NCBI RefSeq assembly: GCF_028622115.1
Contig: NZ_CP097263.1
Coordinates: forward strand, 6,696,001-6,760,000
Origin: Kutzneria chonburiensis
Lineage (GTDB): Bacteria > Actinomycetota > Actinomycetes > Mycobacteriales > Pseudonocardiaceae
Direction: 5' to 3'
DNA: 64,000 nucleotides
A program made the position numbers and the translations under genes. Below are positions 44,267 through 53,468 of the stretch, in pieces. The notes beneath the pieces were generated by a model, which made no database searches, was not told the origin of the DNA, and saw only the letters and a list, made by a program, of their open reading frames with translations. Positions within the stretch are counted from its first letter, which is position 1; every line of letters starts with the position of its first letter.

Positions 44267-45438
44267 CAGTGCCCACCCCCGCCCAGGAGTCCGCCCAGCA
44301 GGCCACCGAGGCCGCCGGAGTTGTTGTTCGAGCCGTTGGACGAGCCGCCCGGCAGCGTCGGCACCGGCAGCGGCACGCCGTTGCCGGGCCCGCTCAGCAG
44401 CGGAATGCTGGGCAGGATGCTCTGCCGGGACCGGCCGAGGTTGGTCACCACGTTGCCGAGGTTGAGGTCGAGGTCGGCGTACAGGTTGGTGTAGTCGCCC
44501 TTCACGCCGTTCACGGTGGAGTCCGGGAACGGGAAGGTCAGCAGCACCTGGAGCGACTTGGGCAGGTTCTGCCCGGTCGCGGCCAGCTGGGTCAGCGTCG
44601 GCTGGAGGTCCTTGAGATCGGCGATCAGGTCGGCCTGGCTCTTGTTGACGGTGTCGACGGCGACGCCGGACAGCGAGCTCAGCGAGTTGAGCATGGTCAC
44701 CAGCTGGTCCCGCTGCTGGGTCAGCACGGCAAGGCCGGGCCCGAGGTTGTCGATCGCCCCGGCCAGCTCGTCGCGCTGGTTGTTCAGCGTGCCGGACAGC
44801 CGGTTGAGACCGTCGAGCGCCTGGGTGATGTCGTTGCGGTGAGCGTCCAAATTGGACACTGTGGTGTTCAGGTTGGTCAGCAGCTGGCGGATCTGCGGCT
44901 CGTTGCCGGACAGCGCGCTGTTGAGCTCACGGGAGATGTCCTGGATCTGGCCGATGCCGCCGCCGTTGAGCAGCAGGGACAGCGCCCCGAACACCTCCTC
45001 CACCTCGGGATTGCGGTTGGTCCGCTCCAGCGGGATGGTCGCGCCGCCGGCCAACGTGCCCGAGGGGTTGTTCGGGGCGACCAGCTCCACGTACTTCTCG
45101 CCGAGCAGGCTGGACTGGCGCAGCTGGGCCGAGGCGTTGGCCGGCAGCTTCACGTCGCCGTTGACCTCGACGGTCACGTCGGCGGTCCAGCCGTCCGGGG
45201 CCAGGTCGACCTTGGCCACCTTGCCGACGGCCACGTCGTTGACCTTCACGCCGGCCTGCGGCACCAGGTCGAGCACGTCCTTGAACTCGACGTGCACCTG
45301 GTACGGGTGGTCGCCGAGGTCGGCGCCACCGGGCAGCGGCAGGTCGTAGACGCCGCCGAACTCGCTGCCGCCGCAGCCGCCGAGCACGGTCGCGGCGGTC
45401 ACGGCCAGCACCGCGAGCACGGGGATCCTGCGCCTCAC
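44266..45438 (-). CDS. mceE: Mce family lipoprotein MceE
   Basis: Lipid-anchored Mce subunit (LprK type). It has 390 residues and starts with GTG. The signal peptide ends in the lipobox LGGC, with Cys22 as the predicted lipidation site. The MCE domain begins with YQVHVEFKDVLDLVPQAGVK, VNDVAVGKVAKVDL follows, and a long helical segment comes after. The C-terminus is glycine/asparagine-rich ([20 protein letters not shown]). It overlaps mceD by 4 bases (GTGA). The lipoprotein in fifth place is the standard mce order. Confidence 0.92.
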   Translation of the reverse strand: MRRRIPVLAVLAVTAATVLGGCGGSEFGGVYDLPLPGGADLGDHPYQVHVEFKDVLDLVPQAGVKVNDVAVGKVAKVDLAPDGWTADVTVEVNGDVKLPANASAQLRQSSLLGEKYVELVAPNNPSGTLAGGATIPLERTNRNPEVEEVFGALSLLLNGGGIGQIQDISRELNSALSGNEPQIRQLLTNLNTTVSNLDAHRNDITQALDGLNRLSGTLNNQRDELAGAIDNLGPGLAVLTQQRDQLVTMLNSLSSLSGVAVDTVNKSQADLIADLKDLQPTLTQLAATGQNLPKSLQVLLTFPFPDSTVNGVKGDYTNLYADLDLNLGNVVTNLGRSRQSILPSIPLLSGPGNGVPLPVPTLPGGSSNGSNNNSGGLGGLLGGLLGGGGH

Positions 45439-46622
45439 TTCTCACCCCCGACGATCGACTTGCCGAGCAGCGGCACCGGCAGCGGCGGCAGCGCGCCCTG
45501 CTGCAGCGACTCGATGACCTGGGCCGCGGACGGCAGCGGCAGCACCTTGTTGAGCACGCCGGCCAGCTGGCCGCACGCGTCGGACAGGGCCGCCGGCACG
45601 TTCTTGGGGGTGAGCTGCTTGATCAGGTTGCAGACCATGGTGATCGGCGGCTGGGTCAGCTCGTTGATGTCGGCCCGGGTGTCGAGCGTGCCGGACGCGG
45701 CGTTGTAGCTGTTCTGCAGGTTGCCCAGCGCCAGCGGCGCGACGTCGAGCGACTCGGCCAGCGCGGCCCGCTGGTCGACCAGCACCTTGGTCACGTCGGC
45801 GAGTTTGTCCACATTGGACTTGATCTCGCTCCGGTTGTCCTTGATGAAGCCCTGCACCTGGCCGAGCGCGGTGGACAGCTGGTTGAGCGCGTCGCCGAGA
45901 TCGGTGCGCTCGCCGGCCAGGTAGCCCGACACCTGCGCGAGCTGGTCGTTGAACGTCCGCACCTGCTGGTCGCTCTGGGCCAACGTGGTGGTGAACTTCT
46001 GCAGGTTGTCCACGGTGCCGAACAGGTCGTCCTTGGACCCCGACAGCGTCTGCGTGGCCTGCCCCAGCTGCTTGATGGTGTCGTTGAGGTTCTGCCCGTT
46101 GCCGGCCAGGTTGGCCGCGGCGGTGTTGAGCAGGTCCGACAGCGCGCCGTTCTTGTTGGCGCCGTTGGGCCCGAGCGTCGTGGTCAGCTTGTCCAGGCTC
46201 TGGTACAGCTGATCCAGCTCGACCGGCGTGGCCGTGCGCTCACGCGGAATGGTGGCGTTGTCGGCCATCACGGCGCCGCCGGTGTAGACCGGCGTCAGCT
46301 GCACGTACCGGTCGCTGACCACGCTCGGCGACACCACGACCGCCTGGGCGTTGGCCGGCACGTGCACCGACTTGTCCACCGACAGCTCCACCTTCACGGT
46401 GGTGCCCTGCGGCGTCACGCTGTCGATGCTGCCGACCCGCACGCCCAGCACCCGCACGTCGGAGCCTGGGTAGAGGCCGACCGCGGCCGAGAAGTACGCG
46501 GTGATCTTGTTCTGGTTGGTGGCCGACAGCAGCCACCACACGGCCGTCGCGACGACCAGCGCCAGCACGCAGACGATGGCGATCGCCTGGGCGAGGCCGA
46601 GCCGGGTCTTGGTGGCCGTCAT
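45435..46622 (-). CDS. mceD: Mce family protein MceD
   Basis: Fourth Mce subunit. It has 395 residues from ATG at 46622, which overlaps the mceC stop in an ATGA; a GTG at 46631 would add 3 residues. It has one membrane segment (IAIVCVLALVVATAVWWLL), the MCE domain (VGLYPGSDVRVLGVRVGSID) and a coiled, glutamine- and asparagine-rich helical domain. It is part of an uninterrupted coupled run mceA to mceF. Confidence 0.9.
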   Translation of the reverse strand: MTATKTRLGLAQAIAIVCVLALVVATAVWWLLSATNQNKITAYFSAAVGLYPGSDVRVLGVRVGSIDSVTPQGTTVKVELSVDKSVHVPANAQAVVVSPSVVSDRYVQLTPVYTGGAVMADNATIPRERTATPVELDQLYQSLDKLTTTLGPNGANKNGALSDLLNTAAANLAGNGQNLNDTIKQLGQATQTLSGSKDDLFGTVDNLQKFTTTLAQSDQQVRTFNDQLAQVSGYLAGERTDLGDALNQLSTALGQVQGFIKDNRSEIKSNVDKLADVTKVLVDQRAALAESLDVAPLALGNLQNSYNAASGTLDTRADINELTQPPITMVCNLIKQLTPKNVPAALSDACGQLAGVLNKVLPLPSAAQVIESLQQGALPPLPVPLLGKSIVGGEK

Positions 46623-47602
46623 GGCGAGCACCCCTCGGGATTGATGGGGCCGATGGCCGGTGGCAGCAGGCCGCAGATGTAGGTGTCGAACCAGCGGCCG
46701 CTGCCAAGGGTGTTGGCGAACACCCGGTAGAACGGGGCCAGGTCGGCGATGCTCTTGGACAGGTTGGCCTGGTTGCGTTCCAGCACCGTGGTGACCTTGT
46801 CCAGCTGCTGAAGCGCCGGCTGGAGCTGGGCCTGGTTGTCGTTGACCAGTCCGGACAGCTGGGCCGACAGGTTCTTGGTGCCGGTCAGCAGCTGGCCGAT
46901 GGCGCTCTCCCGGTCGCGCAGCTCCTGCAACAGCAGGTTGCCGTCGGAGAGCAGCTTCTGGAACTCCTGGTCCCGGTCCGAGATGGTCTTGGTGACCTGG
47001 TTGGTGTTGCTCAGCAGCTGGGCCAGCTGCTGGTCCCGCGAGGAGATCGTCTTGGACAGCGCGGACAGCCCGTCCAGCGCGGTCTTCACGTCCTGCGGCG
47101 TGTTGGCGAAGGTCTGCGACAGCACGGTGAAGCTCTGCGCCAGCTGGTTGGTGTCCACCTGGTCGACGGTGGTGGCCAGGCCGTTGAAGGCCTCGTTCAC
47201 GTCGTAGGGGGCCAGCGTGTGGTTGCGCGGGATGGCCGTGCCGGGGTCGAGCGCCTTGCCGCCCTGCGGGTCCAGCGACAGGTACTTCTGGCCCAGCAAC
47301 GTCTTGATCTTGATGGCGGCGGTGGTCTGGTCGCCGACCCAGGCGTCGTCCACCCGGAAGTCGATCTTCACGTGATCGCCGTCCAGCGCCACCGACCGGA
47401 CCTTGCCGACCTTCACGCCGGCGATGCGCACCTCGTTGCCCGGCACCAGCCCGGCGGCCTCGCTGAAGTCGGCCGAGTACGTGGTGCCGCCGCCGATGAT
47501 CGGCAGGTCGTCGGAGAAGAAGGCGGCCAGCATGAGCAGCGCGATGACGGTGAGGCCGATCGCGCCGATGGCGATGGGATTGCGCTCGCGGAAGGGCTTC
47601 AC
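46619..47602 (-). CDS. mceC: Mce family protein MceC
   Basis: Third Mce subunit. It has 327 residues starting with GTG at 47602 (KPFRERNPIAIGAIGLTVIA), whose GTGA overlaps the mceB stop. The MCE domain (AAGLVPGNEVRIAGVKVGKV) is followed by a long helix rich in Ser/Gln/Leu and a short C-terminal segment with two cysteines (ICGLLPPAIGPINPEGCSP). The longer open frame upstream lies inside mceB and is rejected. Confidence 0.9.
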   Translation of the reverse strand: MKPFRERNPIAIGAIGLTVIALLMLAAFFSDDLPIIGGGTTYSADFSEAAGLVPGNEVRIAGVKVGKVRSVALDGDHVKIDFRVDDAWVGDQTTAAIKIKTLLGQKYLSLDPQGGKALDPGTAIPRNHTLAPYDVNEAFNGLATTVDQVDTNQLAQSFTVLSQTFANTPQDVKTALDGLSALSKTISSRDQQLAQLLSNTNQVTKTISDRDQEFQKLLSDGNLLLQELRDRESAIGQLLTGTKNLSAQLSGLVNDNQAQLQPALQQLDKVTTVLERNQANLSKSIADLAPFYRVFANTLGSGRWFDTYICGLLPPAIGPINPEGCSP

Positions 47603-48624
47603 GCCTTGCACCTCGCCTGGGTCACCGGCGCCACCGGCAGCGTCACCGGGGAGATGATCGGCGGCACCGCGATCGTGCCGCTGGCGCTGCACAGGAAGAA
47701 GTTGAACCAGGAGCCGTAGGTGGCCGTCCTGGTGATCGTCTCCACCTTGCCCGGCAGCGTCTGCAGGAACTGGTTGAGCAGGTCGTTGTCGCCCAGGTTC
47801 TTGGACAGCGAGCCGAGCTGGGCGATGTCGTCCTTGAGCGGCTGGCGACCCTGCTGGAGCAGCCCGGCGGTGCTGTCGGCCAGGTCGCCCAGCGCCACGA
47901 TCGAGTCGCCGATCGGCTTGCGCTCCTGGGCGAAGCCGGTCACCAGCTGCTGGAGCTGGCTGATCAGCGCGGACAGCTGGTCACCGTGCGCGTTGACGGT
48001 GGTCAGCACCGAGTTCAGGTTGTCGATGACCTGCCCGATCACCTGGTCCTTGCCGGCGATCGTCGAGGTCAGCGACGCGGTGTGGGCCAGAAGGCCGTCG
48101 ATGGTGCCGCCCTCGCCCTGCAACACCTGGATGATCTCGTACGACAGCTTGTTCACGTCGTCCGGCGACAGCGCCTGGAACAGCGGCTTGAAGCCGTTGA
48201 ACAGCACGGTCAGGTCCAGCGCGGGTTTGGTGTGGTCCAACGGGATCGTGCCACCGACCGGCAGCACCGCGTTCGGGTCGCCGGCGCCCGGCTCCAGCGC
48301 GATGTAGCGCTGGCCGACCAGGTTCCGGTACTTGATCGTCGCGGTCACCGAGGCCGGCAGCTTGTGCCCGCCGTCGATGGAGAACGACACCTGGGCCTGC
48401 CGGCGGTCCACCACCTGGATGGTGTCCACCGAGCCGACCCGCACACCGGCGATGCGCACGTCGTCGCCGACGTTCAGCGAGGTCACGTCGCTGAACCGGG
48501 CCGAGTAGTCGCTGGCCGAGCGCAGGTCGATGTTGGCGATGGTGAGCGCGAGCAGGCTGGTGGCCAGCACGGTGATCACCATGAAGATGACCAGCTTGGT
48601 CAGCGGTCCGGCGATGCCCCTCAC
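47599..48624 (-). CDS. mceB: Mce family protein MceB
   Basis: Second Mce subunit. It has 341 residues starting with GTG at 48624 (RGIAGPLTKLVIFMVITVLA), which overlaps the mceA stop (GTGA). One membrane segment is followed by the MCE domain (VTSLNVGDDVRIAGVRVGSV, then RYIALEPG) and the helical domain, ending in a short segment with two cysteines. An upstream extension of the frame runs through mceA and is not used. Confidence 0.9.
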   Translation of the reverse strand: MRGIAGPLTKLVIFMVITVLATSLLALTIANIDLRSASDYSARFSDVTSLNVGDDVRIAGVRVGSVDTIQVVDRRQAQVSFSIDGGHKLPASVTATIKYRNLVGQRYIALEPGAGDPNAVLPVGGTIPLDHTKPALDLTVLFNGFKPLFQALSPDDVNKLSYEIIQVLQGEGGTIDGLLAHTASLTSTIAGKDQVIGQVIDNLNSVLTTVNAHGDQLSALISQLQQLVTGFAQERKPIGDSIVALGDLADSTAGLLQQGRQPLKDDIAQLGSLSKNLGDNDLLNQFLQTLPGKVETITRTATYGSWFNFFLCSASGTIAVPPIISPVTLPVAPVTQARCKA

Positions 48625-49943
48625 TTGAGCGTCACCTCCGAACCCCGGTAGAGCGGGCCGACCAGCAGGCCGCTGGCGCCGGGCACGTCGTTGGGCGGCA
48701 GGCCCAGCGACGGTCCGAGCAGCAGGGAGAGCATGTCCAGCTCCTGGGTCGAGTTGGGCAGGCCGAGCGTCGCCGACTGGGTGATGGTCGAGGTGGCCGT
48801 GCCCGCCGGCAGGATGCCGTCGTTGATGCTGCGCGCCGGCGTCGGCGGCTTGGAGCCGTCCTTGAGCGGGCCGTCCGGCGGGTACTGCGGGAACGGGTCC
48901 GGCGCCGGCGTCAGGTCGTAGCAGCGCGGGCCGCGGGTGTCGGCATAGCGCGGCTCGTCCTGGTCGGGCACGTACTTGCCGCGGTTGGCGGTGATCTCCA
49001 GCGTGATGTGCAGACCCGGCTCGTTGGTGCCCTTGCCGAAGGCCTGGTCGATGCGCGGCACGAACCCGGCCATCTGCTTGAACAGGCACTGGTACTCGGG
49101 CGCGTACTTGGCCAGCACGTCCAGCGTGGGCTTGGCCGTGGCGACCAGGTTGATCAGGTTGTTCCGGTTGGCGTACAGGAAGTTCGTGAGATCACCGCTG
49201 GCCGTCGTCACCGACGCGTAGAGGTTGACCAGGTTCTGCTTCTGATCGACCAGGGTCTTGCTCGTGGTGGTCAGGTCGGACAGCGCGTTGATCAGGTCCG
49301 GCGCGGCCTTGCTGTAGGTGTCCGAAAGGGACGCCAGCTTCTGGATGTCGGCGTCAAGGTTGGGCAACGACGGGTTGAGCTGGCCGAGGTAGGAATCCAG
49401 CTGCACCAACGTCTTGCCCAGCTGCTCGCCCCGGCCGGACAGCGCCTGGTCGATCGCGGTCAGCGTGGTGGCCAGCTTCTCCGGCTGCACGGCCTGCAAC
49501 ACCGGCATCAGGTCGTCGAGCACCCGCTCCAGCTCGATGGCCGAGCTGCTGCGGTCCTGCCCGATCACGTCGCCGGCGGCGATCGACCGCGTGGAGGGAT
49601 CGCTGGGCAGCACCAGATCCACGTAGCGCTCGCCGAACAGCGTCTTGGGCAGCAGCTGCGCCGTCACGTTGGACGGGATCAGGCCGACCTTGTCCGGCTG
49701 TAGGGCCAGGGCCAGCTGGGCACCGTCCCCTGTGGACGTGATCGCCGAGACCTCGCCGACGATCAGCCCGCGCACCTTGACATCCGACTGCGTCTGCAAC
49801 TGGTTGCCGACGTGGTCGGTGCGCAGCAGCACCGTGACCGATTTCGTGAACGTGCCGGCGTACGTGGCGATGCAGAACCACACGATCAACGCGATCACCG
49901 CGACGAACGCGACGCCCATGAGCCTGCGCCTGGCGACCCTCAT
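48621..49943 (-). CDS. mceA: Mce family protein MceA
   Basis: First Mce substrate-binding subunit. It has 440 residues. One membrane segment (LMGVAFVAVIALIVWFCIAT) is followed by the MCE domain (SDVKVRGLIVGEVSAITSTG, then ERYVDLVLPSD) and a long helical region. The C-terminal proline-rich domain contains CYDLTPAPDPFPQYPP, shared by actinobacterial MceA proteins. It is coupled to the permease gene upstream by ATGA. The transported lipid is not predictable; mycobacterial systems import cholesterol, fatty acids or mycolates. Confidence 0.9.
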   Translation of the reverse strand: MRVARRRLMGVAFVAVIALIVWFCIATYAGTFTKSVTVLLRTDHVGNQLQTQSDVKVRGLIVGEVSAITSTGDGAQLALALQPDKVGLIPSNVTAQLLPKTLFGERYVDLVLPSDPSTRSIAAGDVIGQDRSSSAIELERVLDDLMPVLQAVQPEKLATTLTAIDQALSGRGEQLGKTLVQLDSYLGQLNPSLPNLDADIQKLASLSDTYSKAAPDLINALSDLTTTSKTLVDQKQNLVNLYASVTTASGDLTNFLYANRNNLINLVATAKPTLDVLAKYAPEYQCLFKQMAGFVPRIDQAFGKGTNEPGLHITLEITANRGKYVPDQDEPRYADTRGPRCYDLTPAPDPFPQYPPDGPLKDGSKPPTPARSINDGILPAGTATSTITQSATLGLPNSTQELDMLSLLLGPSLGLPPNDVPGASGLLVGPLYRGSEVTLK

Positions 49944-50767
49944 CCGGCGATCCTCACCGTCGTGGTGGTGCCCCAGATCGCCAGGCTCAGGAAGAAGTCC
50001 AGCAGACTGGTCGTGACGATCGCGGTCCGCACCGCGCGGCCGACCGCCACGCCGACGCCGGCCGGGCCGCCGCTGGCCCGATAGCCGTAGAAGCAGTGCA
50101 CCAGGATGATCACCACGCTGAAGACGAGCACCTTGCCGAACGACCAGAGCACGTCGACGGGTGGCAGGAACAGGTTGAAGTAGTGGTCATAGGTGCCGGC
50201 GGACTGCCCGTACACCTCCACGGTGATCGTGCGCGCCGCCACGTACGAGGTGAGCAGGCCGATCACGTACAGCGGAATGACCGCGATGAAGCCGGCGATG
50301 ATGCGCGTGGTCACCAGGAACGGCAGGCTGGGCACGCCCATCACCTCGAGCGCGTCGATCTCCTCGGAGATGCGCATCGCGCCCAGCTGCGCGGTGAAAC
50401 CCGAACCGACGGTCGCCGACAGCGCCAGGCCGGCGACCAGCGGCGCGATCTCCCGCGTGTTGAAGTACGCGGAGACGAAGCCGGCGAAGGCCGAGGTGCC
50501 GATCTGGTTGAGCGCGGCGTAACCCTGAAGTCCGACAACGGTTCCGGTGAAAACCGACAGACCGACCATGACGCCGATGGTGCCGCCGATGACGGCCAGC
50601 GCCCCGCTGCCGAAGCTCACTTCGGCCAGCAGCCGCAGCAACTCCTTGAAGTAGCGGGTGACCGTGCGCGGCGTCCAGGCCAATGCCTTGATGTAGAAGG
50701 CAAGCTGGTCGCCGAAGTTGTCGAGTATCTCCAGTGGACGGTTCGCCGCCCGGCGCATCGAGGCCAC
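49940..50767 (-). CDS. yrbEB: Mce transporter permease YrbEB (MlaE family)
   Basis: Integral membrane permease of the Mce ABC importer, 275 residues. It has the MlaE-family five-to-six-helix layout and the conserved block VAGLALSATVGSGFTAQLGAMRI ending in the EEIDALEVMGV coupling helix that contacts the ATPase. It starts with GTG one base after the yrbEA stop and overlaps mceA by 4 bases. It would form a heterodimer with YrbEA. Confidence 0.93.
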   Translation of the reverse strand: MASMRRAANRPLEILDNFGDQLAFYIKALAWTPRTVTRYFKELLRLLAEVSFGSGALAVIGGTIGVMVGLSVFTGTVVGLQGYAALNQIGTSAFAGFVSAYFNTREIAPLVAGLALSATVGSGFTAQLGAMRISEEIDALEVMGVPSLPFLVTTRIIAGFIAVIPLYVIGLLTSYVAARTITVEVYGQSAGTYDHYFNLFLPPVDVLWSFGKVLVFSVVIILVHCFYGYRASGGPAGVGVAVGRAVRTAIVTTSLLDFFLSLAIWGTTTTVRIAG

Positions 50768-50768
50768 G

Positions 50769-51557
50769 TCACATCCCCTTCGCCGGGACCAGCTGGAGAT
50801 AGATCGTGGTGAGCACGAAGTTCACGAAGAACAGCAGCAGGAACGTGATGACCACGGACTGGTTCACCGCGTCGCCGACGCCCTTGGGGCCGCTGCCCGG
50901 GTTCAGCCCGCGGTAGGCGGCCACGATGCCGGCCAGGAAGCCGAAGATGACCGCCTTGATCTCGCTGATCCACAGGTCCGGCAGCTGGGCCAGCGCGGAG
51001 AAGCTGGCCAGGTAGGCGCCGGGCGTGCCGCCCTGCAGGATCACGTTGAAGAAGTAGCCGCCGAGCACGCCGACCACGCTGACCATTCCGTTGAGCAGCA
51101 ACGAGATCAGCATGGACGCGAGCACGCGGGGCACCACGAGGCGCTGGATCGGCGAGACGCCGAGCACCTCCATGGCGTCGATCTCGTCACGGATCTTGCG
51201 GGAACCGAGGTCGGCACAGATCGCCGAGCCGCCGGCCCCGGCGATCAGCAGCGCCGTCACGATCGGGCTGGCCTGCTGGATGATCGCCAGCACCGAGGCC
51301 GCGCCGGTGAACGACTGGGCGCCGATCTGCCGGGTCAGCGAGCCGAGCTGGAGCGCGATCACCGCGCCGAACGGGATCGAGACCAGCGCCGTCGGCAGGA
51401 TGGTGACGCTGGCGATGAACCAGCACTGCTGGATGAACTCGCGGACCTGGAACGGACGGCGGAACACCATCCTGGTGGTGTCCAGGCCGAGCGCGAACAG
51501 CCTGCCGGTCTCCCGCAGCGCCCCGGCGCCGGGGAAATTGGCGGTCGGTGCGGTCAC
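50769..51557 (-). CDS. yrbEA: Mce transporter permease YrbEA (MlaE family)
   Basis: Partner permease, 262 residues, starting with GTG at 51557, whose GTGA overlaps the ATPase stop. It shows the same family features: hydrophobic helices, the glycine-rich ALLIAGAGGSAICADLGSRK and the coupling helix DEIDAMEVLGVSPIQRLVVP. Together with YrbEB, MceG and MceA-F it makes a complete transporter encoded in one operon. Confidence 0.93.
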   Translation of the reverse strand: MTAPTANFPGAGALRETGRLFALGLDTTRMVFRRPFQVREFIQQCWFIASVTILPTALVSIPFGAVIALQLGSLTRQIGAQSFTGAASVLAIIQQASPIVTALLIAGAGGSAICADLGSRKIRDEIDAMEVLGVSPIQRLVVPRVLASMLISLLLNGMVSVVGVLGGYFFNVILQGGTPGAYLASFSALAQLPDLWISEIKAVIFGFLAGIVAAYRGLNPGSGPKGVGDAVNQSVVITFLLLFFVNFVLTTIYLQLVPAKGM

Positions 51558-52792
51558 TTCTCACCGCCCCGGCGCAGCCAGCCCCGCTTGCGCCCCGGTG
51601 CGGGGGCGGCGGCCGGAGCGTCGTCGGAGCTCAGCGCACCGGACTGCGGCTGCCACTCGCTCTGCGGCAGGTCGGCGGTGCGCGGGAACGGGGTGGGCCG
51701 CGGCGTCGGATTCGGGGCCTGGTTCGCGGTCGCGGTCTGCACCGGCGGCTGGACCTGAGTCGCGCCCGCGCCGGCGAACACGCCGTAGTGCTGCTGCTCC
51801 TCGCGGGTCAGGCTGTTGATGATCGCGTCCTGGGCCGACGGCGGCAGCGTGTGCAGGATCTGCATCACGCGGTCCCGGCGCCGCTCGACGGCCCGGCGGA
51901 TCGGCAGGCCCGCGGTCGGCTCCAGCTGCGGCACGATGCCGGTGCCGCCACCGCCCTTCGGACCGCCCAGCGTGCCGCTCGTGCCACCGGCGCGCAGCGC
52001 GGCCAGCTCGGCCGCGGCCTGGCCGGCGTCCTTCTCCTCGCTCATGCCGATCGGGCCCTCGCGGCGGCCCATCAGGAACTGCTCGACCACGGGCTCGGTC
52101 GAGGTCAGCAGCACCTCGCGCGGGCCGAACATGACCAGTTCCCGGCGGAACAGCATGCCGATGTTGTCCGGCACGGTGCGGGCGGTGCCGATGTCGTGCG
52201 TGACGATCAGGAAGGTGGCGTCGATCTGCGCGTTCAGGTCGACGATCAACTGGTTCAGGTAGGCGACGCGAACCGGGTCGAGACCCGAGTCGGGCTCGTC
52301 GAACAAAATGATCTCGGGATCGAGCACCAGCGCCCTGGCCAGGCCGGCGCGCTTGCGCATACCGCCGGAGATCTCGCCGGGCAGCTTCTTCTCGGCCCCG
52401 ATGAGGCCGACCATCTCCATCTTCTCCAGCACGATGCGCCGGATTTCCGCTTCACCCTTTTTGGTGTGCTCGCGCAGCGGGAAGGCGATGTTGTCGAACA
52501 GGTTCATCGAGCCGAACAGCGCGCCGTCCTGGAACAGCACGCCGAACAGTTTGCGCACGTCGTAGAGCTTGTGCTCGGAGCAGCGCACGATGTCGGTTCC
52601 GGTGATGACGATCCGGCCGTGCTCGGGTTTGAGCAGTCCGACAAGGGACTTGAGAAAGACCGACTTGCCGGTGCCCGACGGACCGAGCAGGACGCTGATC
52701 TCGCCCGGAGGCAGGGTCAGCGAAACGTCCCGCCAGATGGTCTGCTTGCCGAAGGACTTCGACAGCCCTTCGACGACCACCTCGACGCCCAT
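51554..52792 (-). CDS. mkl: Mce transporter ATPase MceG/Mkl
   Basis: ABC ATPase that powers Mce import. It has 412 residues, starting MGVEVVVEGLSKSFGKQ at 52792 with GAGGAGG six bases upstream; a longer frame to 52882 has no conserved content. Walker A is GPSGTGKS (residues 37-44), the signature is ISGGMRKR, Walker B is IILFDEPDSGLDP and the switch histidine is in VTHD. After the core (about residue 270) an extension of roughly 140 residues is Ala/Gly/Pro/Gln-rich with a helical LPPSAQDAIINSLTREEQQH. Mycobacterial MceG also has a functional C-terminal extension, and mkl occupies the same rplL-rpoB interval there. Confidence 0.95.
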   Translation of the reverse strand: MGVEVVVEGLSKSFGKQTIWRDVSLTLPPGEISVLLGPSGTGKSVFLKSLVGLLKPEHGRIVITGTDIVRCSEHKLYDVRKLFGVLFQDGALFGSMNLFDNIAFPLREHTKKGEAEIRRIVLEKMEMVGLIGAEKKLPGEISGGMRKRAGLARALVLDPEIILFDEPDSGLDPVRVAYLNQLIVDLNAQIDATFLIVTHDIGTARTVPDNIGMLFRRELVMFGPREVLLTSTEPVVEQFLMGRREGPIGMSEEKDAGQAAAELAALRAGGTSGTLGGPKGGGGTGIVPQLEPTAGLPIRRAVERRRDRVMQILHTLPPSAQDAIINSLTREEQQHYGVFAGAGATQVQPPVQTATANQAPNPTPRPTPFPRTADLPQSEWQPQSGALSSDDAPAAAPAPGRKRGWLRRGGEK

Positions 52793-52960
52793 CCGCACCT
52801 CCTCGTGACCCGAATTACTCCGAGTGCGAATTGTGCACCCCGCAGCGCTGCGACGCCGTGGGACGTCGTACCCCTGGTGCAACGACCACGGACCGCGAAG
52901 GTTACTGACGAGTTTCCTCCGATCGGGAACCCGTTGCCGACCCGTTATGGTCCAGATGCA

Positions 52961-52996
52961 GCAGAGGCGGCCACCCTAACGGGTGACCGCCTCTGC
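52961..52996 (-). terminator. Terminator after rplL
   Basis: The arms 52961-52976 and 52981-52996 pair over 16 positions with one mismatch, around a TAAC loop. The stem starts 25 bases after the rplL stop. It separates rplJL from the mce operon, so mkl should have its own promoter in 52793-52960; TAATTC near 52813-52818 and TAACCT near 52896-52901 are weak -10 candidates. Confidence 0.8.
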
Positions 52997-53021
52997 GGGG
53001 AACAGCTGTGGAGCTACGAGA

Positions 53022-53408
53022 TCACTTGAGGGTGATCTTGGCGCCAGCGGCCTCGAGCTTCTCCTTGGCGGCCTCGGCGGCCTCCTTGGCGACCTTCTCC
53101 AGGACCGGCTTCGGAGCGGACTCGACCAGCTCCTTGGCCTCCTTCAGGCCCAGGCCCGAGACGACCTCGCGGACGACCTTGATGACCTGGATCTTCTTGT
53201 CGCCGGCCGACTCCAGCACGACGTCGAACTCGTCCTGCTCCTCAGCGGCCTCGACCGGAGCAGCGGCGCCACCCACGGCGGCGACGGCGACCGGCGCGGC
53301 GGCGGTGACCTCGAAGGTCTCCTCGAACTGCTTCACGAACGCGGACAGCTCCAGGAGGGTCATCTCCTTGAAGGCGTCGAGCAGCTCGTCGGTGGTGAGC
53401 TTAGCCAT
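53022..53408 (-). CDS. rplL: 50S ribosomal protein L7/L12
   Basis: Stalk protein that recruits translational GTPases. It has 128 residues: an N-terminal dimerisation helix ([20 protein letters not shown]), an Ala-rich hinge ([20 protein letters not shown]) and a C-terminal factor-binding domain ([20 protein letters not shown], ending GAKITLK). It lies 60 bases after rplJ and is closed by a 16-bp hairpin. Confidence 0.98.
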   Translation of the reverse strand: MAKLTTDELLDAFKEMTLLELSAFVKQFEETFEVTAAAPVAVAAVGGAAAPVEAAEEQDEFDVVLESAGDKKIQVIKVVREVVSGLGLKEAKELVESAPKPVLEKVAKEAAEAAKEKLEAAGAKITLK

Positions 53409-53468
53409 GATGGCGTTCCTTCCTCATGAATAACGTGGCCGCCATGCAGGCGGGAATGTGGCTTGTGA

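Noticed and set aside
47599-49089. A 496-residue start for mceB
   Set aside because: The extension lies inside mceA and is shadow-like. The GTG at 48624 gives the conserved N-terminus and a normal GTGA overlap.
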